A DNA stretch of 46,582 bases from assembly GCA_030426845.1 (NCBI GenBank), contig JAUHXR010000029.1, forward strand, positions 1 to 46,582, read 5' to 3'. Below, in pieces: positions 26,461 to 34,960 of this stretch. The first letter of the stretch is position 1; each line of letters opens with the position of its first letter. The notes beneath the pieces were generated by a model, which worked only from the letters and a program-made list of their open reading frames with translations, had not been told where the DNA came from and did not search any database. The translations under genes and the position numbers were made by a program. This DNA is from Polyangia bacterium (lineage in GTDB: Bacteria; Myxococcota_A; Polyangia; Polyangiales; Sandaracinaceae).

Positions 26461-26685
26461 CTGAAGTGCTCGTTCTGCGGAGGCTCCGCCGCGAGGGTTG
26501 GGCGCCTCATGGCCGGCGTCCCGGGTGGCGACCACGCCTACAGCGACCCCGAGCTCGCGCACCCCGAGCTCGCGCACGACGACTGGGAGTACGTCTCGTA
26601 CCACCGGGGCACCGCGCCTTTTCGAAGCGAGATCCGGCTGGTGGGCCTGCGGCTCGCGCTCGCGCAGACCGACTCCGACCCCTGA
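26461..26685 (+). CDS. Small ClpX-type zinc-finger-like ORF, CTG start
   Basis: The frame opens right after the TGA of the upstream gene and contains no ATG, GTG or TTG before the conserved part, so a CTG at 26461 or reinitiation must be assumed. It would give 74 aa; an ATG at 26509 would give 58 aa but lose the Cys residues. The N-terminus KCSFCGGSAARVGRLMAG closely matches the first half of the ClpX zinc-binding domain (CSFCGKS...V..LIAG), but the second CxxC is missing and DHAYSDPELAHPELAHDDWE follows instead. Third codon positions are about 90% G/C, which favours real coding. A 15-bp duplication (CCCGAGCTCGCGCAC) is present. It may be a decayed or specialised zinc finger. Confidence 0.45.
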   Translation: MKCSFCGGSAARVGRLMAGVPGGDHAYSDPELAHPELAHDDWEYVSYHRGTAPFRSEIRLVGLRLALAQTDSDP

Positions 26686-26705
26686 GCGTCGAGCGAGGCA
26701 CGAAT

Positions 26706-27011
26706 GTGGCGGAGCCTCCCATCAACTCGGCCCGCGCGCCGCCGTTCGACTCTCTCGTGATCGACGCGCTGGGACACGCTCGCCGCGGGATGGTCGCCGC
26801 CACCGACAAGCTCGCCGGCGCCGCGAGCGAGACCGCGCACGCGAGCGTCGAGGCGACCCGGTCCGTGACCGATCGCGTCACGCTCTCCGAGGAGGCGAGC
26901 CTGATCGGCGCGACCGTCGACCGCGTCGAGGCCGGCGCGTCGTTCTCCGCGAACGCCCGCGTCGCGGAGACCGCGGCCGAGATGCTGGACGAGCTCACGC
27001 GCGAGCGCTGA
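26706..27011 (+). CDS. Miniature flagellar-rod-like protein
   Basis: 101 aa from GTG at 26706. The N-terminal half (FDSLVIDALGHARRGMVAAT) and the C-terminal half (VEAGASFSANARVAETAAEM, then LDELTRER) resemble the two ends of flagellar basal-body rod proteins such as FlgC and FlgG. In those proteins the ends (SALDIAASGM... and ...EANAKVIQTADEML) form a coiled-coil pair around a large central domain. Here the centre is only ~30 residues. Flagellar genes are absent from this window. It is convergent with the lipoprotein gene ending at 27030. Homology is inferred from the pattern and could be chance. Confidence 0.6.
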   Translation: MAEPPINSARAPPFDSLVIDALGHARRGMVAATDKLAGAASETAHASVEATRSVTDRVTLSEEASLIGATVDRVEAGASFSANARVAETAAEMLDELTRER

Positions 27012-27029
27012 GCCCCTCGCTGCCCCCGC

Positions 27030-27656
27030 TCAGCGCGGGTCGTGGAAGGCGCGCAAGACCATCGAGGAGACGAGCGCCCCGTCGGGGCCGCGCACCTCGT
27101 GGCGCACCGGTGGCCCCGGGAGCGACCGCGCGAACCACGCGTGGGTGGTGGTGCCGTCTTCGCCCGCGACCTCGTAGTGGCGTGTCTCGAAGCGGCCGGC
27201 CGGCGTCTCGATCGTCGCGTCGGTGATCGTGGTCTGCGACGCCGGGTAGCTCGCGTGGTCACGCAGCGCGTCCCACGGAACGCTCACCGTGCGGGCCTCG
27301 CCGAGCGGCGCGCCGTCCGCGTCGGCCGCCGTCATCTCGAAGGTCGCGAGCCCCTCGGCGCCCTCGACGAAGGTGGTGCGCGAGTAGGTCACCGCGCCGT
27401 CGGCGTCGGTGTCCTCGAAGAGGCTGAAGCGTCCGGGCGCGCAGGCCGCCGCGATCTGCGCGCTGGTGTACGGGGTCGGCGCCATCGCGCCTTCGGGCTC
27501 GCTCATCGATTCCTCCGGGTGCGGCGCCTCGACCTCGGGTGCGGTCGCGCTCGCCCCGCCGCACGCGGTGAGCGCGACGAGCGCCAGGCTCAAGCCGGGG
27601 CTGCTCCACCGCGTGCGCGGACGCCCCCTCCGCGCGTTCGAACCGCGCGACGTCAC
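27030..27656 (-). CDS. Lipoprotein of unknown function
   Basis: 208 aa from GTG at 27656, overlapping the aconitase-family stop (GTGA). The N-terminus has a long basic leader, then a lipobox ending LVALTAC (Cys32). A region rich in acidic and Pro residues follows, then a beta-rich domain of ~150 residues (RFSLFEDTDADGAVTYSRTT, FEMTAADADGAPLGEARTV, RFETRHYEVAGEDGTTTHAW, and an RHEVRGPDGALVSSMVL end). This pattern resembles small calycin or lipocalin-like folds that follow ester-derived signal strands, but I cannot assign it. It is probably cotranscribed with the aconitase-family gene. Confidence 0.8.
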   Translation of the reverse strand: MTSRGSNARRGRPRTRWSSPGLSLALVALTACGGASATAPEVEAPHPEESMSEPEGAMAPTPYTSAQIAAACAPGRFSLFEDTDADGAVTYSRTTFVEGAEGLATFEMTAADADGAPLGEARTVSVPWDALRDHASYPASQTTITDATIETPAGRFETRHYEVAGEDGTTTHAWFARSLPGPPVRHEVRGPDGALVSSMVLRAFHDPR

Positions 27657-29629
27657 GCCGCGCTGGCGCTCTCGCCGAGCACGTCCTCGGGCCCGACCAC
27701 CCGCCCCGCGAGCGCGCTCGCGGCCACCGTGAGCGGCGAGGCGAGGTAGACCTGCCCCGGCCCGGAGCGCCCCGGGAAGTTTCGGTTGATCGCGCTCACG
27801 GAGACCTCGTCGCGCGTCGCGCTGTTGCCCGGGCCCGCGTTGATGCAGGCCCCGCAGGACGGGTTGATGAGCTCGACCCCGGCCTCCTCGAAGATCTTCA
27901 CGTAGCCGCGCTCCTCCGCGTAGCGGCGGATGTGCTGGCTGCCGAACTGGATGTAGCAGCGGACGCCGTCCTTGACCTTGAGCCCGCGCTCGAGCCCGCG
28001 GCGGAACACCGAGGCGTACATGTCCATGTCCGCCTTCTTGCCGCCGGTGCAGCTCCCGCCGTAGGCGATGTCGATCGCGACGTCGGCGTCGAGCGCGGTG
28101 AGCGCCACCCCGTTGCGCGGGTCACCAGGGGTCGCGACCATCACGGGGATCTCCCCGAGGTCGTACTCGAAGACCTCGAGGTACTCCGCGTCCGGGTCGC
28201 CGCGGACGATGCGCGCGCGGACCGCGTCCTTGTCGAGGCCGCGCATCGCGTGGAGGTACTCCACGACGACCTCGCCGGGCTCGATGATCCCGGTGAAGCC
28301 GCCCGCCTCGACCGCCATGTTCGTCAGCGTCGCTTGCTCGTCGAAAGGCATCGCGGCCACGCCCGGCCCCGCGAACTCGAGCACCTTGCCGATGCCCTTG
28401 CTCGTGCGGAAGAACGGCTGGCTCAGGATGAAGAGCATCACGTCCTTGGCGCTGACCCCCGGCTGGAGCGCGCCCGTGAGGACGAAGCGCACCGTCTCGG
28501 GGACCTTCACGCGGACGTCCTGCGTGTACCAGGAGTTGGCCATGTCGGTGCTGCCGACGCCGAACGCGAAGCATCCGAGCGCGCCCGCCATGCAGGTGTG
28601 GCTGTCGGTGCCGGTCACCACCTGGCCGGGCAGCGCGAGGTCTTCGATGACCGCGTTGTGGCAGATCGCCTCCGAGCCGCCCGCCTCGACCTCGCCGTAG
28701 AGCTTGAGGCCGTGCTTCTGCGCGAACTTCTCTTGCGTCACCGCGAGGCCGTCCGCGTGCTCGAGCAGGCCCATCGCACGCTTCTTGTCGTCCATCACGT
28801 CGCCGAGGAACGTGAGGTGGTCGCGGAACGTGAAGACCGACTCGGGCTTGGTCACCGTCGCGTCCGGGCCGAAGCCCTGGCGGAAGAGCGAGTCCGCCAT
28901 CGGCGTCACGTACTCGTGGCTGAAGCGGACGTCGGTCCGCACGAAGAGCGCGTCGCCGGGCTTGACCGCGTCGATCCCGAGCGTGCCCGCCTTGGCGTCA
29001 ACCACCGCGTGGGCCGCGATGATCTTCTCGACCATCGTCATCGGGCGCTTCCCGGTCGCCGGCAGCGCGGGGCTCACCTCCCCGGCCATGCGCGCCGTGT
29101 TGTAGGCGAAGAGGCCGCCCGCGCGGACGATGTCGGCGCTGATCGGATCGAGGCCCTCGGTGAACTCCTCGATCGGGATCTCCTCGCCGGCCGCGATCCG
29201 CGGCAGGAGCGAGAAGTCGGTCGAGGTGAGCAGGCCGATGTTCTGGCAGTTCTGCCCGTAGATCTTCTCGATGCTCTCGGCGATCACGAGCTGGATGCCC
29301 GCGGTCAGCTCCGAGTAGGGGGCGGTCTCGCGCGAGCTGCCGCAGCCCTTGCTCGTGCCGGAGACGATGACGTCGAAGCCGCCGCCCTTCAGCGTGTTGC
29401 GCTCGAAGTGGCCGCCGCGCAGGCCGACCATCGAGAACTCGCCGAGGGTCTCGTCGTAGTAGAAGCAGACCCAGCCCGGCGTGATCTCGTCGGTGCTGAT
29501 GTTGGAGATGAGCGCGCGACCCGGATCGAACGGGAGGTCCTCGCCGGCGAGCTGACGCTTGAGCAGCTCGGGGTCCTCGGTGAGGTAGAGGATGCGGCCG
29601 GAGAACTTGATCCGATCGGGTCGTGCCAT
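27653..29629 (-). CDS. Aconitase-family dehydratase, LeuD-LeuC fused in swapped order
   Basis: 658 aa from ATG at 29629. Residues ~1-170 are a swivel domain (GSSRE at 97-101 in SKGCGSSRETAPYSEL), as in LeuD. Residues ~200-640 are a catalytic LeuC/aconitase body with three likely 4Fe-4S Cys ligands: one in TGTDSHTCMAG near 343, two in NPSCGACINAG near 595. HGLKLYGEVEAGG, YGGSCTGGKKADMDMY and NRNFPGRSG are also conserved. In most bacteria LeuC and LeuD are separate genes, and in aconitase the swivel domain is C-terminal (AcnB has it before the iron-sulfur domain). The substrate could be 3-isopropylmalate or homoaconitate. Confidence 0.92.
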   Translation of the reverse strand: MARPDRIKFSGRILYLTEDPELLKRQLAGEDLPFDPGRALISNISTDEITPGWVCFYYDETLGEFSMVGLRGGHFERNTLKGGGFDVIVSGTSKGCGSSRETAPYSELTAGIQLVIAESIEKIYGQNCQNIGLLTSTDFSLLPRIAAGEEIPIEEFTEGLDPISADIVRAGGLFAYNTARMAGEVSPALPATGKRPMTMVEKIIAAHAVVDAKAGTLGIDAVKPGDALFVRTDVRFSHEYVTPMADSLFRQGFGPDATVTKPESVFTFRDHLTFLGDVMDDKKRAMGLLEHADGLAVTQEKFAQKHGLKLYGEVEAGGSEAICHNAVIEDLALPGQVVTGTDSHTCMAGALGCFAFGVGSTDMANSWYTQDVRVKVPETVRFVLTGALQPGVSAKDVMLFILSQPFFRTSKGIGKVLEFAGPGVAAMPFDEQATLTNMAVEAGGFTGIIEPGEVVVEYLHAMRGLDKDAVRARIVRGDPDAEYLEVFEYDLGEIPVMVATPGDPRNGVALTALDADVAIDIAYGGSCTGGKKADMDMYASVFRRGLERGLKVKDGVRCYIQFGSQHIRRYAEERGYVKIFEEAGVELINPSCGACINAGPGNSATRDEVSVSAINRNFPGRSGPGQVYLASPLTVAASALAGRVVGPEDVLGESASAA

Positions 29630-29689
29630 GCGCTTCTCTTTCCCATCCCCCAGGGTGTGAGTGAGCTGTAGCCTCCGGCGCCCCGGTCG

Positions 29690-29711
29690 CCAGTGTGCGT
29701 TCGCACACTGG
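29690..29711. promoter_or_regulatory. Perfect 22-bp palindrome between GH3 and aconitase-family genes
   Basis: CCAGTGTGCG (29690-29699), TT, CGCACACTGG (29702-29711): both arms match fully. It lies 17 bp after the GH3 stop and 61 bp before the aconitase-family start, both on the minus strand. No T-run follows on the minus side, so a rho-independent terminator is less likely than an operator, for example of a TetR- or GntR-type regulator. Confidence 0.5.
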
Positions 29712-29728
29712 TCCGCCCGCGCGCTGGC

Positions 29729-31909
29729 CTACTCGCTTGCGGAGAACGTCGCGGTGAGGGGCAGGTCCAGCGCGCTGGTGCCGACCGCCAGCTCGTAGTC
29801 GATCGCCTCGACGACCCACGCGCCCGCCGCCTCGTCGTAGATCGCGAGGTCGCGCGCCGGGAAACCGAGCGTCACGGTCGCGGTCTCGGCCGGCCCGAGC
29901 TCCACCTGGGCGAAGGCGCGCAGATCCCGCGGGGCCCGCTCGACCGCCGAGCCGATCGCGCGCGCGTAGGCCTGCACCGTAGCCCGCCCGGCCCGCGCGC
30001 CGGTGTTCACCACCTCGACCGTCGCCTCGACCGTGTCGTCCGGGCCGACGACGGGGCGCGCGAGCGCGAGGCTCCCGACGGTGAAGGTCGTGTAGCCGAG
30101 GCCGTAACCGAACGGATAGCGCGGCGCCGTCCCGTTCGCCTCGAGGTGCCGGTAGCCGTGGAGGTAGCCGTACGCGACGATGCTCGACGTGTTGTCGAAC
30201 GCGGGGAGGTCCGCCTCGCGCGCAGGCCAGCTGAAGGGCAAGCGCCCCGAGGGAGCGGCGTCGCCGAAGATCAGCTCCGCGATCGCGTGGCCGCCCTGCG
30301 CGCCCGGGTAGAACGCCATGAGGATCGCCTCGACGTCGTCGACGAAGTCCTCGACCAGGATCGCCGCGCCGCCCTCGAGCACCACGATCACGCGATCGTT
30401 GAGGCTGGCGACCTGCGCGATGAGCGCGCGCTCCGACGCCGGCAGCGCGAGGGTGTCGCGATCGCCGGCGCCGATCTCGCCCTCGCCCTCGTCGTCCTTG
30501 GTGAGGCCCGTCACCACGATCACCGCGCCCGCGGCCCGCACCGCCGCCTCGTTCGCGGGGGCCACCCGATCGCCGGGCAGGTGAGTCACGAGCGCGGGCG
30601 CGGCCGCCGCCTCGAGGCCCTCGAGCGCGGTCACCACCTCGGTCGGGGTCACGCTGCTCGAGCCGTCGTCGCCGATGTTCTCGACCGCGGCGTTGCGGCC
30701 GACCACCACCACCGCGCCGACGGTCGCGCGGTCGAGCGGCAGCGCGTCGCCGCCCCCCGGGAGCGCCGCGTTCTCGAGCAGCACCGCGCCCCGCCGCGCC
30801 GCCTCCCGCGCGAGCGCGAGGTGCGCCGGCGTCTCGCGCATGCCCGGCTCGTCGAGGGTGCGCGGGCGCGCGTCGAGGCCGTAGCAGAGCTGCGCGCGCG
30901 CGATGCGGCGGACCGCGTCGTCGAGGTCGTGCTCGGTGATCTCCCCCGCGAGCAGCGCGCGGCGCATGAAGCGGAAGTTGGCGTTCGACGGCATCTCGAG
31001 GTCGAGGCCCGCACGGACGGACTCGCCGTCGCCGTGGGTGCCGAGGATCCAGTCCGACTCGACGAAGCCCGCGAAGCCCCACTCGTCCTTGAGGATGTCG
31101 CGCAAGAGGTGCGGGTTGAGGTCGCAGTAGAGGCCGTTGACCCGGTTGTAGGCGCTCATCACCGACGCGACGTGGGCCTCCTGCACGACGCGCCGGAAGT
31201 GCGGCAGGTACACCTCGCGGAGGGTGCGCTCGTCGAGCTCGACGCTCACCGCGTGGCGCGTGTCCTCGATGCTGTTGGCCGCCAGGTGCTTGGCGCTCGC
31301 GAGCACGCCCTCGGCCTGGACGCCCTCGACGAAGGCCACCGCGAGCTCGGCCATGTGGTGCGGGTCCTCGGAGTAGGTCTCCTGGGCCCGGCCCCAGCGC
31401 GGGTGGCGGAGCACGTTGATCGTCGGGGCGAGCAGCACGTCGGCGCCGGCCGAGCGCGCCTCGATCGCGATCGCCGCGCCGACCCGCCGCTCGAGCTCCG
31501 GGTCCCAGGTCGCGCCGCGCATCATCGCCACCGGGAACGCGGTGCCGCGCTTGCCGCTGAACCGGCTGAGCCCGCGCGGGCCGTCGAGCATGTGGAGCCC
31601 GGGCAGCCCGCGCGCCCCGTCGCCCGGCACGCCCCAGGTTCCGTCCACCAGCTCGAGCCCCGCGCCGGCCATCAGGCGGACCTTCTCCTCGACGCTGAGC
31701 TCTCTGAGGATCGCGGTGATGCGCGCCTCGATCGCGTCGTCGTCCCCCGGGCAGTAGGCGCGGGTGGCCTCGGTCGGGGTGAAGGGCCGCGGCGTGTGAG
31801 GCGCGCCCGCGTCGGCCTCGGGCCCGGCTTCGGCTCCCGCGTCCGGGTCCGCGGGGGCGCCGCATCCGAGGAGGGCGAGGCCGATCAGCGCGGGGAGGCA
31901 GCGGCGCAT
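29729..31909 (-). CDS. GH3-family beta-glucosidase-like lipoprotein
   Basis: 726 aa from ATG at 31909; an in-frame GTG at 31918 is an alternative. The signal MRRCLPALIGLALLGCGAP has its lipobox at LLGC, so Cys16 is the likely lipidation site. A short acidic linker is followed by the GH3 barrel (LMAGAGLELVDGTWG, GLHMLDGPRGLS, AEGVLASAKHLAANS, the catalytic-Asp context GFVESDWILGTHG) and the C-terminal alpha/beta domain ending with a fibronectin-like strand region. The enzyme probably cleaves exo beta-glucosides or xylosides in the periplasm or at the cell surface. The substrate is unknown. It precedes a divergent small Cys-rich gene at 32004. Confidence 0.93.
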   Translation of the reverse strand: MRRCLPALIGLALLGCGAPADPDAGAEAGPEADAGAPHTPRPFTPTEATRAYCPGDDDAIEARITAILRELSVEEKVRLMAGAGLELVDGTWGVPGDGARGLPGLHMLDGPRGLSRFSGKRGTAFPVAMMRGATWDPELERRVGAAIAIEARSAGADVLLAPTINVLRHPRWGRAQETYSEDPHHMAELAVAFVEGVQAEGVLASAKHLAANSIEDTRHAVSVELDERTLREVYLPHFRRVVQEAHVASVMSAYNRVNGLYCDLNPHLLRDILKDEWGFAGFVESDWILGTHGDGESVRAGLDLEMPSNANFRFMRRALLAGEITEHDLDDAVRRIARAQLCYGLDARPRTLDEPGMRETPAHLALAREAARRGAVLLENAALPGGGDALPLDRATVGAVVVVGRNAAVENIGDDGSSSVTPTEVVTALEGLEAAAAPALVTHLPGDRVAPANEAAVRAAGAVIVVTGLTKDDEGEGEIGAGDRDTLALPASERALIAQVASLNDRVIVVLEGGAAILVEDFVDDVEAILMAFYPGAQGGHAIAELIFGDAAPSGRLPFSWPAREADLPAFDNTSSIVAYGYLHGYRHLEANGTAPRYPFGYGLGYTTFTVGSLALARPVVGPDDTVEATVEVVNTGARAGRATVQAYARAIGSAVERAPRDLRAFAQVELGPAETATVTLGFPARDLAIYDEAAGAWVVEAIDYELAVGTSALDLPLTATFSASE

Positions 31910-32003
31910 CCGCTCCACGGTAGCGCGGCTCGGGCCCGCCCGGCGCGAATCGTGGCGCGCGGGGTTCACGACGCGGCCGCCAAGTCGTTCATCGGGGAGA
32001 GAG

Positions 32004-32207
32004 ATGCAGCCCTCCTGCCCAAACGTCGAGCGGTGCGTGATCTACCCGAGGCTCAACGAAATGGGGCGCGAGGCGCTCCAGGAGTTCTACTGCCGCGGCA
32101 GCTTCGTGAGCTGCTCACGCTACGTGTCGGCGAAGCGGGGAGTGATCCCCCCCGAGGACCTGCTGCCGGACGGCCGCCGCCTCGGGACCGAGCGCAAGGC
32201 AGGCTGA
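32004..32207 (+). CDS. Small Cys-rich protein
   Basis: 67 aa from ATG at 32004, preceded by GGGGAGAGAG. The sequence has four Cys in a distinctive order: SCPNVERCVIYPRLNEMG, FYCRG and VSCSRYVSAKRG. It ends PPEDLLPDGRRLG. Similar short sequences occur in deltaproteobacteria (from memory), often with the C.NL..C...YC.G....CARY pattern, and are unassigned. Four Cys suggest a metal or iron-sulfur site. It has no signal peptide. Third-position G/C is high. Confidence 0.65.
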   Translation: MQPSCPNVERCVIYPRLNEMGREALQEFYCRGSFVSCSRYVSAKRGVIPPEDLLPDGRRLGTERKAG

Positions 32208-32324
32208 GCCCCTCGCGAGGCCGGCCTACGCGCGACCGGCCGGGCCCGGCGGGGGCCACGCGAGTCCGGGTGCGCGCGCTGGGTCGATGGGCTAGGTTCG
32301 CCTCTTCCACGCGAGGGGGAGACG

Positions 32325-34148
32325 ATGGCTCAGGACTTCACGATGCTCGGCCACATCGAGCGTCACGCCAAGGAGCGGCCCACCGCGCCGGCCCTGCACG
32401 ACCGGGCCGACGGCGGCGGCTGGGACGTCACCACCTGGGGCGAGTACTGGGAGGCGGCCCGCGCGATCGGCAAGGGCCTGATGGCGCTCGGGGTCGAGCC
32501 CGGCGGCTGCGTGGCGATCGTCGGCGCCAACCGCGCCGACTGGGTGAAGTGCCAGCACGGCATCAACGCGGCCGCGGCCATCCCGGCCCCGCTCTACGCG
32601 ACGCTGCTCCCCGAGCAGATGGCCTACATCGTCGAGAACGCGCAGGCGAAGGTCGGCATCTGCGACGACCAGGAGCAGCTCGGCAAGTTCCTCCACATCG
32701 CCGACCAGGACGGCTCGACCCTCGAGCACGTCGTCACGATGGACGACCTCGGCGCGAGCGATCCCCGCGTGATGACGCTCGCTCAGCTCATCGAGCGCGG
32801 CGAGTCGGTGAGCGACGCCGATCAGGACGCGCGCCTCGACGCGGTGGACAAGGACGACACCGCGCTCCTCATCTACACCTCGGGCACGACCGGCCTCCCC
32901 AAGGGCGCGATGCTCTCGCACGACGGCATCGCGTCGATCGGCGAGTCCGCGATCGAGCGCTACCCGTTCTTCCTCGATCACGAGCTGCGCTCGATCAGCT
33001 ACCTGCCGCTCTGCCACGCAGCCGAGCAGGGGTTCACCAACTTCGCGGGCGTCGTCTCGGGGGGCAAGATCTATTTCTGCCCCGACATGAAGCAGATCAA
33101 GGGCTACCTCACCGACGTGCACCCGCACTTCTTCATGGCGGTGCCCCGCGTCTGGGAGAAGTTCGAGGCCGCGCTCCGCGGCAAGATGGCCGAGGCGACC
33201 GGGCTCAAGGCGTGGCTCGCGGGCTGGGCCCGACGCACCGAGCTGGCCGGCTTCGAGGCCGAGATGAACGGCGGCGGCGGGCCGCTCCTCCGCGGGCTCG
33301 CGAACACGCTCATCATCAGCAAGATCAAGGGCGCGCTCGGCCTCGACCAGCTCAAGCTCGCGCTCAGCGGCGCGGCGCCGATCTCGCGCTCGACCCTCGA
33401 CTTCTTCGCGTCGATCGGCATCGCGATCCACGAGGGCTACGGGATGACCGAGACGACCGCCTTCGCGAGCGGTCAGCCGCACCGGCGGCCGCGCTTCGGC
33501 ACCATCGGCCTGCCGCTCGCAGCGAGCGAGGTGAAGATCGCCGAGGACGGCGAGATCATGCTGCGCGGGCGCAACATGGTGAAGGGCTACTTCCGCCTGC
33601 CCGAGAAGACCGCCGAGCTCTACGACGCGGACGGCTGGATGCACACCGGCGACCTCGGCGAGCTCGACGCGGACGGCTACATCAAGATCACGGGCCGCAA
33701 GAAGGACCTCATCATCACCGCGGGCGGCAAGAACGTCGCCCCGGCCGAGATGGAGGGCTACATCCAGGGCCTGCCCGGCGTCGGCCAGGCGGTCGTGGTG
33801 GGCGATCGGCAGCCGTACCTCAGCGCGCTCGTGGTGCTCGACCCGGAGGCGCTCCCCGAGCTCGAGCAGGCGAGCGGAGTCGCCGGCCTCAAGGACGTGC
33901 CGACCGCGGCCAAGCACCCCGAGGTGAAGAAGTTCCTCGAGGCGCGGGTGGAGTCGGACTGCAACGCGCGGGTCGCGCGCTACCAGACCATCAAGAAGAT
34001 CCACGTCCTCGACGGGGTCTTCTCGGTGGACACCGGCGAGCTGACGCCGACCCTCAAGGTCAAGCGCAACGTCGTCAACGACAAGTACGCGGACATCATC
34101 GACGCGCTCTACGCGCAGCCCAAGCCGGGCGCGCAGCCGCGCGCCTGA
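32325..34148 (+). CDS. Long-chain acyl-CoA synthetase (AMP-binding)
   Basis: 607 aa from ATG at 32325, with GAGGGGGAG a few bases upstream. The adenylation P-loop YTSGTTGLPKGAML is near residues 188-201. Then come LSGAAPISR, the A5 motif GYGMTETTAF, MHTGDLGELDADGYIKITGR (A7/A8), and the C-terminal Lys region GELTPTLKVKR. The size and the ending are typical of the FACL/FadD15-like long-chain ligases. It activates fatty acids as CoA esters for beta-oxidation or lipid synthesis. The gene stands alone, with short gaps on both sides. Confidence 0.93.
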   Translation: MAQDFTMLGHIERHAKERPTAPALHDRADGGGWDVTTWGEYWEAARAIGKGLMALGVEPGGCVAIVGANRADWVKCQHGINAAAAIPAPLYATLLPEQMAYIVENAQAKVGICDDQEQLGKFLHIADQDGSTLEHVVTMDDLGASDPRVMTLAQLIERGESVSDADQDARLDAVDKDDTALLIYTSGTTGLPKGAMLSHDGIASIGESAIERYPFFLDHELRSISYLPLCHAAEQGFTNFAGVVSGGKIYFCPDMKQIKGYLTDVHPHFFMAVPRVWEKFEAALRGKMAEATGLKAWLAGWARRTELAGFEAEMNGGGGPLLRGLANTLIISKIKGALGLDQLKLALSGAAPISRSTLDFFASIGIAIHEGYGMTETTAFASGQPHRRPRFGTIGLPLAASEVKIAEDGEIMLRGRNMVKGYFRLPEKTAELYDADGWMHTGDLGELDADGYIKITGRKKDLIITAGGKNVAPAEMEGYIQGLPGVGQAVVVGDRQPYLSALVVLDPEALPELEQASGVAGLKDVPTAAKHPEVKKFLEARVESDCNARVARYQTIKKIHVLDGVFSVDTGELTPTLKVKRNVVNDKYADIIDALYAQPKPGAQPRA

Positions 34149-34210
34149 CCGCGGCGCCTGACCGCGGCGCCGGAGCTCGCGGGGGCGGGCGGGGCGTCGT
34201 GCCCCGCGCC

Positions 34211-34510
34211 TCAGAGCTCCGGGTCGCGGATGCAGCGGGGAGGCCCGACGGTGCCGCCCGGGCAGGTCACCGCGTCGTCCGCGTCGCAGACCGCCGGCAT
34301 GCCGCCGGTCAGCCGCAGGCCCGAGGCGGTGTCCTCGTAGCGCGCCTCGTCGCCCGGCAGATCGCACACCGGATCCTCGTTCGAGTCGGGGCAGTAGACG
34401 GTCTGCCGCATCGTGATGTCGAGGGGCAGGCCGCAGTAGGGCTCGGCCGGACCGCAGGCCGAGAGGGCGAGCGCGAAGAGCCCGGCGGACGCGAGGACGG
34501 TGCGCGGCAT
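34211..34510 (-). CDS. Small Cys-rich lipoprotein
   Basis: 99 aa from ATG at 34510. The signal MPRTVLASAGLFALALSACGP carries a lipobox, so Cys19 is likely lipidated. The mature part has further Cys in pairs (YCGLPL, VYCPDS, PVCDLPG, AVCDADDAVTCPGG, PRCIRDPEL), which suggests disulfides in an exported protein. No family is recognised. It is convergent with the acyl-CoA ligase, and a short GACCGCGGCGCCT repeat fills the gap (34149-34175). Confidence 0.75.
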   Translation of the reverse strand: MPRTVLASAGLFALALSACGPAEPYCGLPLDITMRQTVYCPDSNEDPVCDLPGDEARYEDTASGLRLTGGMPAVCDADDAVTCPGGTVGPPRCIRDPEL

Positions 34511-34537
34511 CGTCGAGACGATAGCCGCGGGCGAGGC

Positions 34538-34879
34538 TCAGAGCATCTCGAGCGCGGCCCGAGCCCAGCCGGCGTCGACCCGACCGAGCATCGCGCGGGC
34601 GGTCTCGCCCACCGCGGGGATGTCGCTCCAGATCGCGCCCTCGAGGAAGCGCAGCTCCGCCTCGGGGTCGTCGCGGCCCTCGGCGCGCGCGCGGCAGTCC
34701 GCGCAGAAGAGCGCGATGGAGCTCATCGTCGGCGCCTGGTTCGGGTCCGCGTCGTAGGGCCGCAGGTCACCCTTGCCGCCGCACAGCTCGCAGCGCTGCT
34801 TCGCGCGGCGCGCGAGGTCCTTCCCGAGGAGCGAGATCTCCTGGAGCCGCGCCTCGTGCTTCGCCTTGCCCTTCGCCAT
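34538..34879 (-). CDS. PhnA-type zinc-ribbon protein
   Basis: 113 aa from ATG at 34879. The order KQRCELCGGKGDLRPY, then FCADCRA, then LEGAIWSDIPAVGETARAML corresponds to the small PhnA-domain proteins (CELCGS, ..C..C, W...PAV...A..ML), named for a phosphonate gene but of unproven function. The two CxxC pairs would bind zinc. The Lys-rich N-terminus (MAKGKAKHEARL) resembles nucleic-acid-binding tails. It is divergent from the SNF2 helicase, which starts 81 bp away, and its own stop sits 27 bp from the small lipoprotein start on the same strand. Confidence 0.8.
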   Translation of the reverse strand: MAKGKAKHEARLQEISLLGKDLARRAKQRCELCGGKGDLRPYDADPNQAPTMSSIALFCADCRARAEGRDDPEAELRFLEGAIWSDIPAVGETARAMLGRVDAGWARAALEML

Positions 34880-34960
34880 GCTCCGGTGCTGCCACGCCTG
34901 GACGCTCACGCAAGCGCGCGGGCCCGTTGCGTCGACCCCCCTAGCCTGACAGACCCCGAC

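Noticed and set aside
26446-26685. Selenocysteine or readthrough at the TGA before the zinc-finger ORF
   Set aside because: No SECIS-like element was noticed and a short reinitiation is simpler; the possibility is only noted.
29690-29711. Rho-independent terminator
   Set aside because: Strong stem but no T-run on the minus side, so an operator is preferred.
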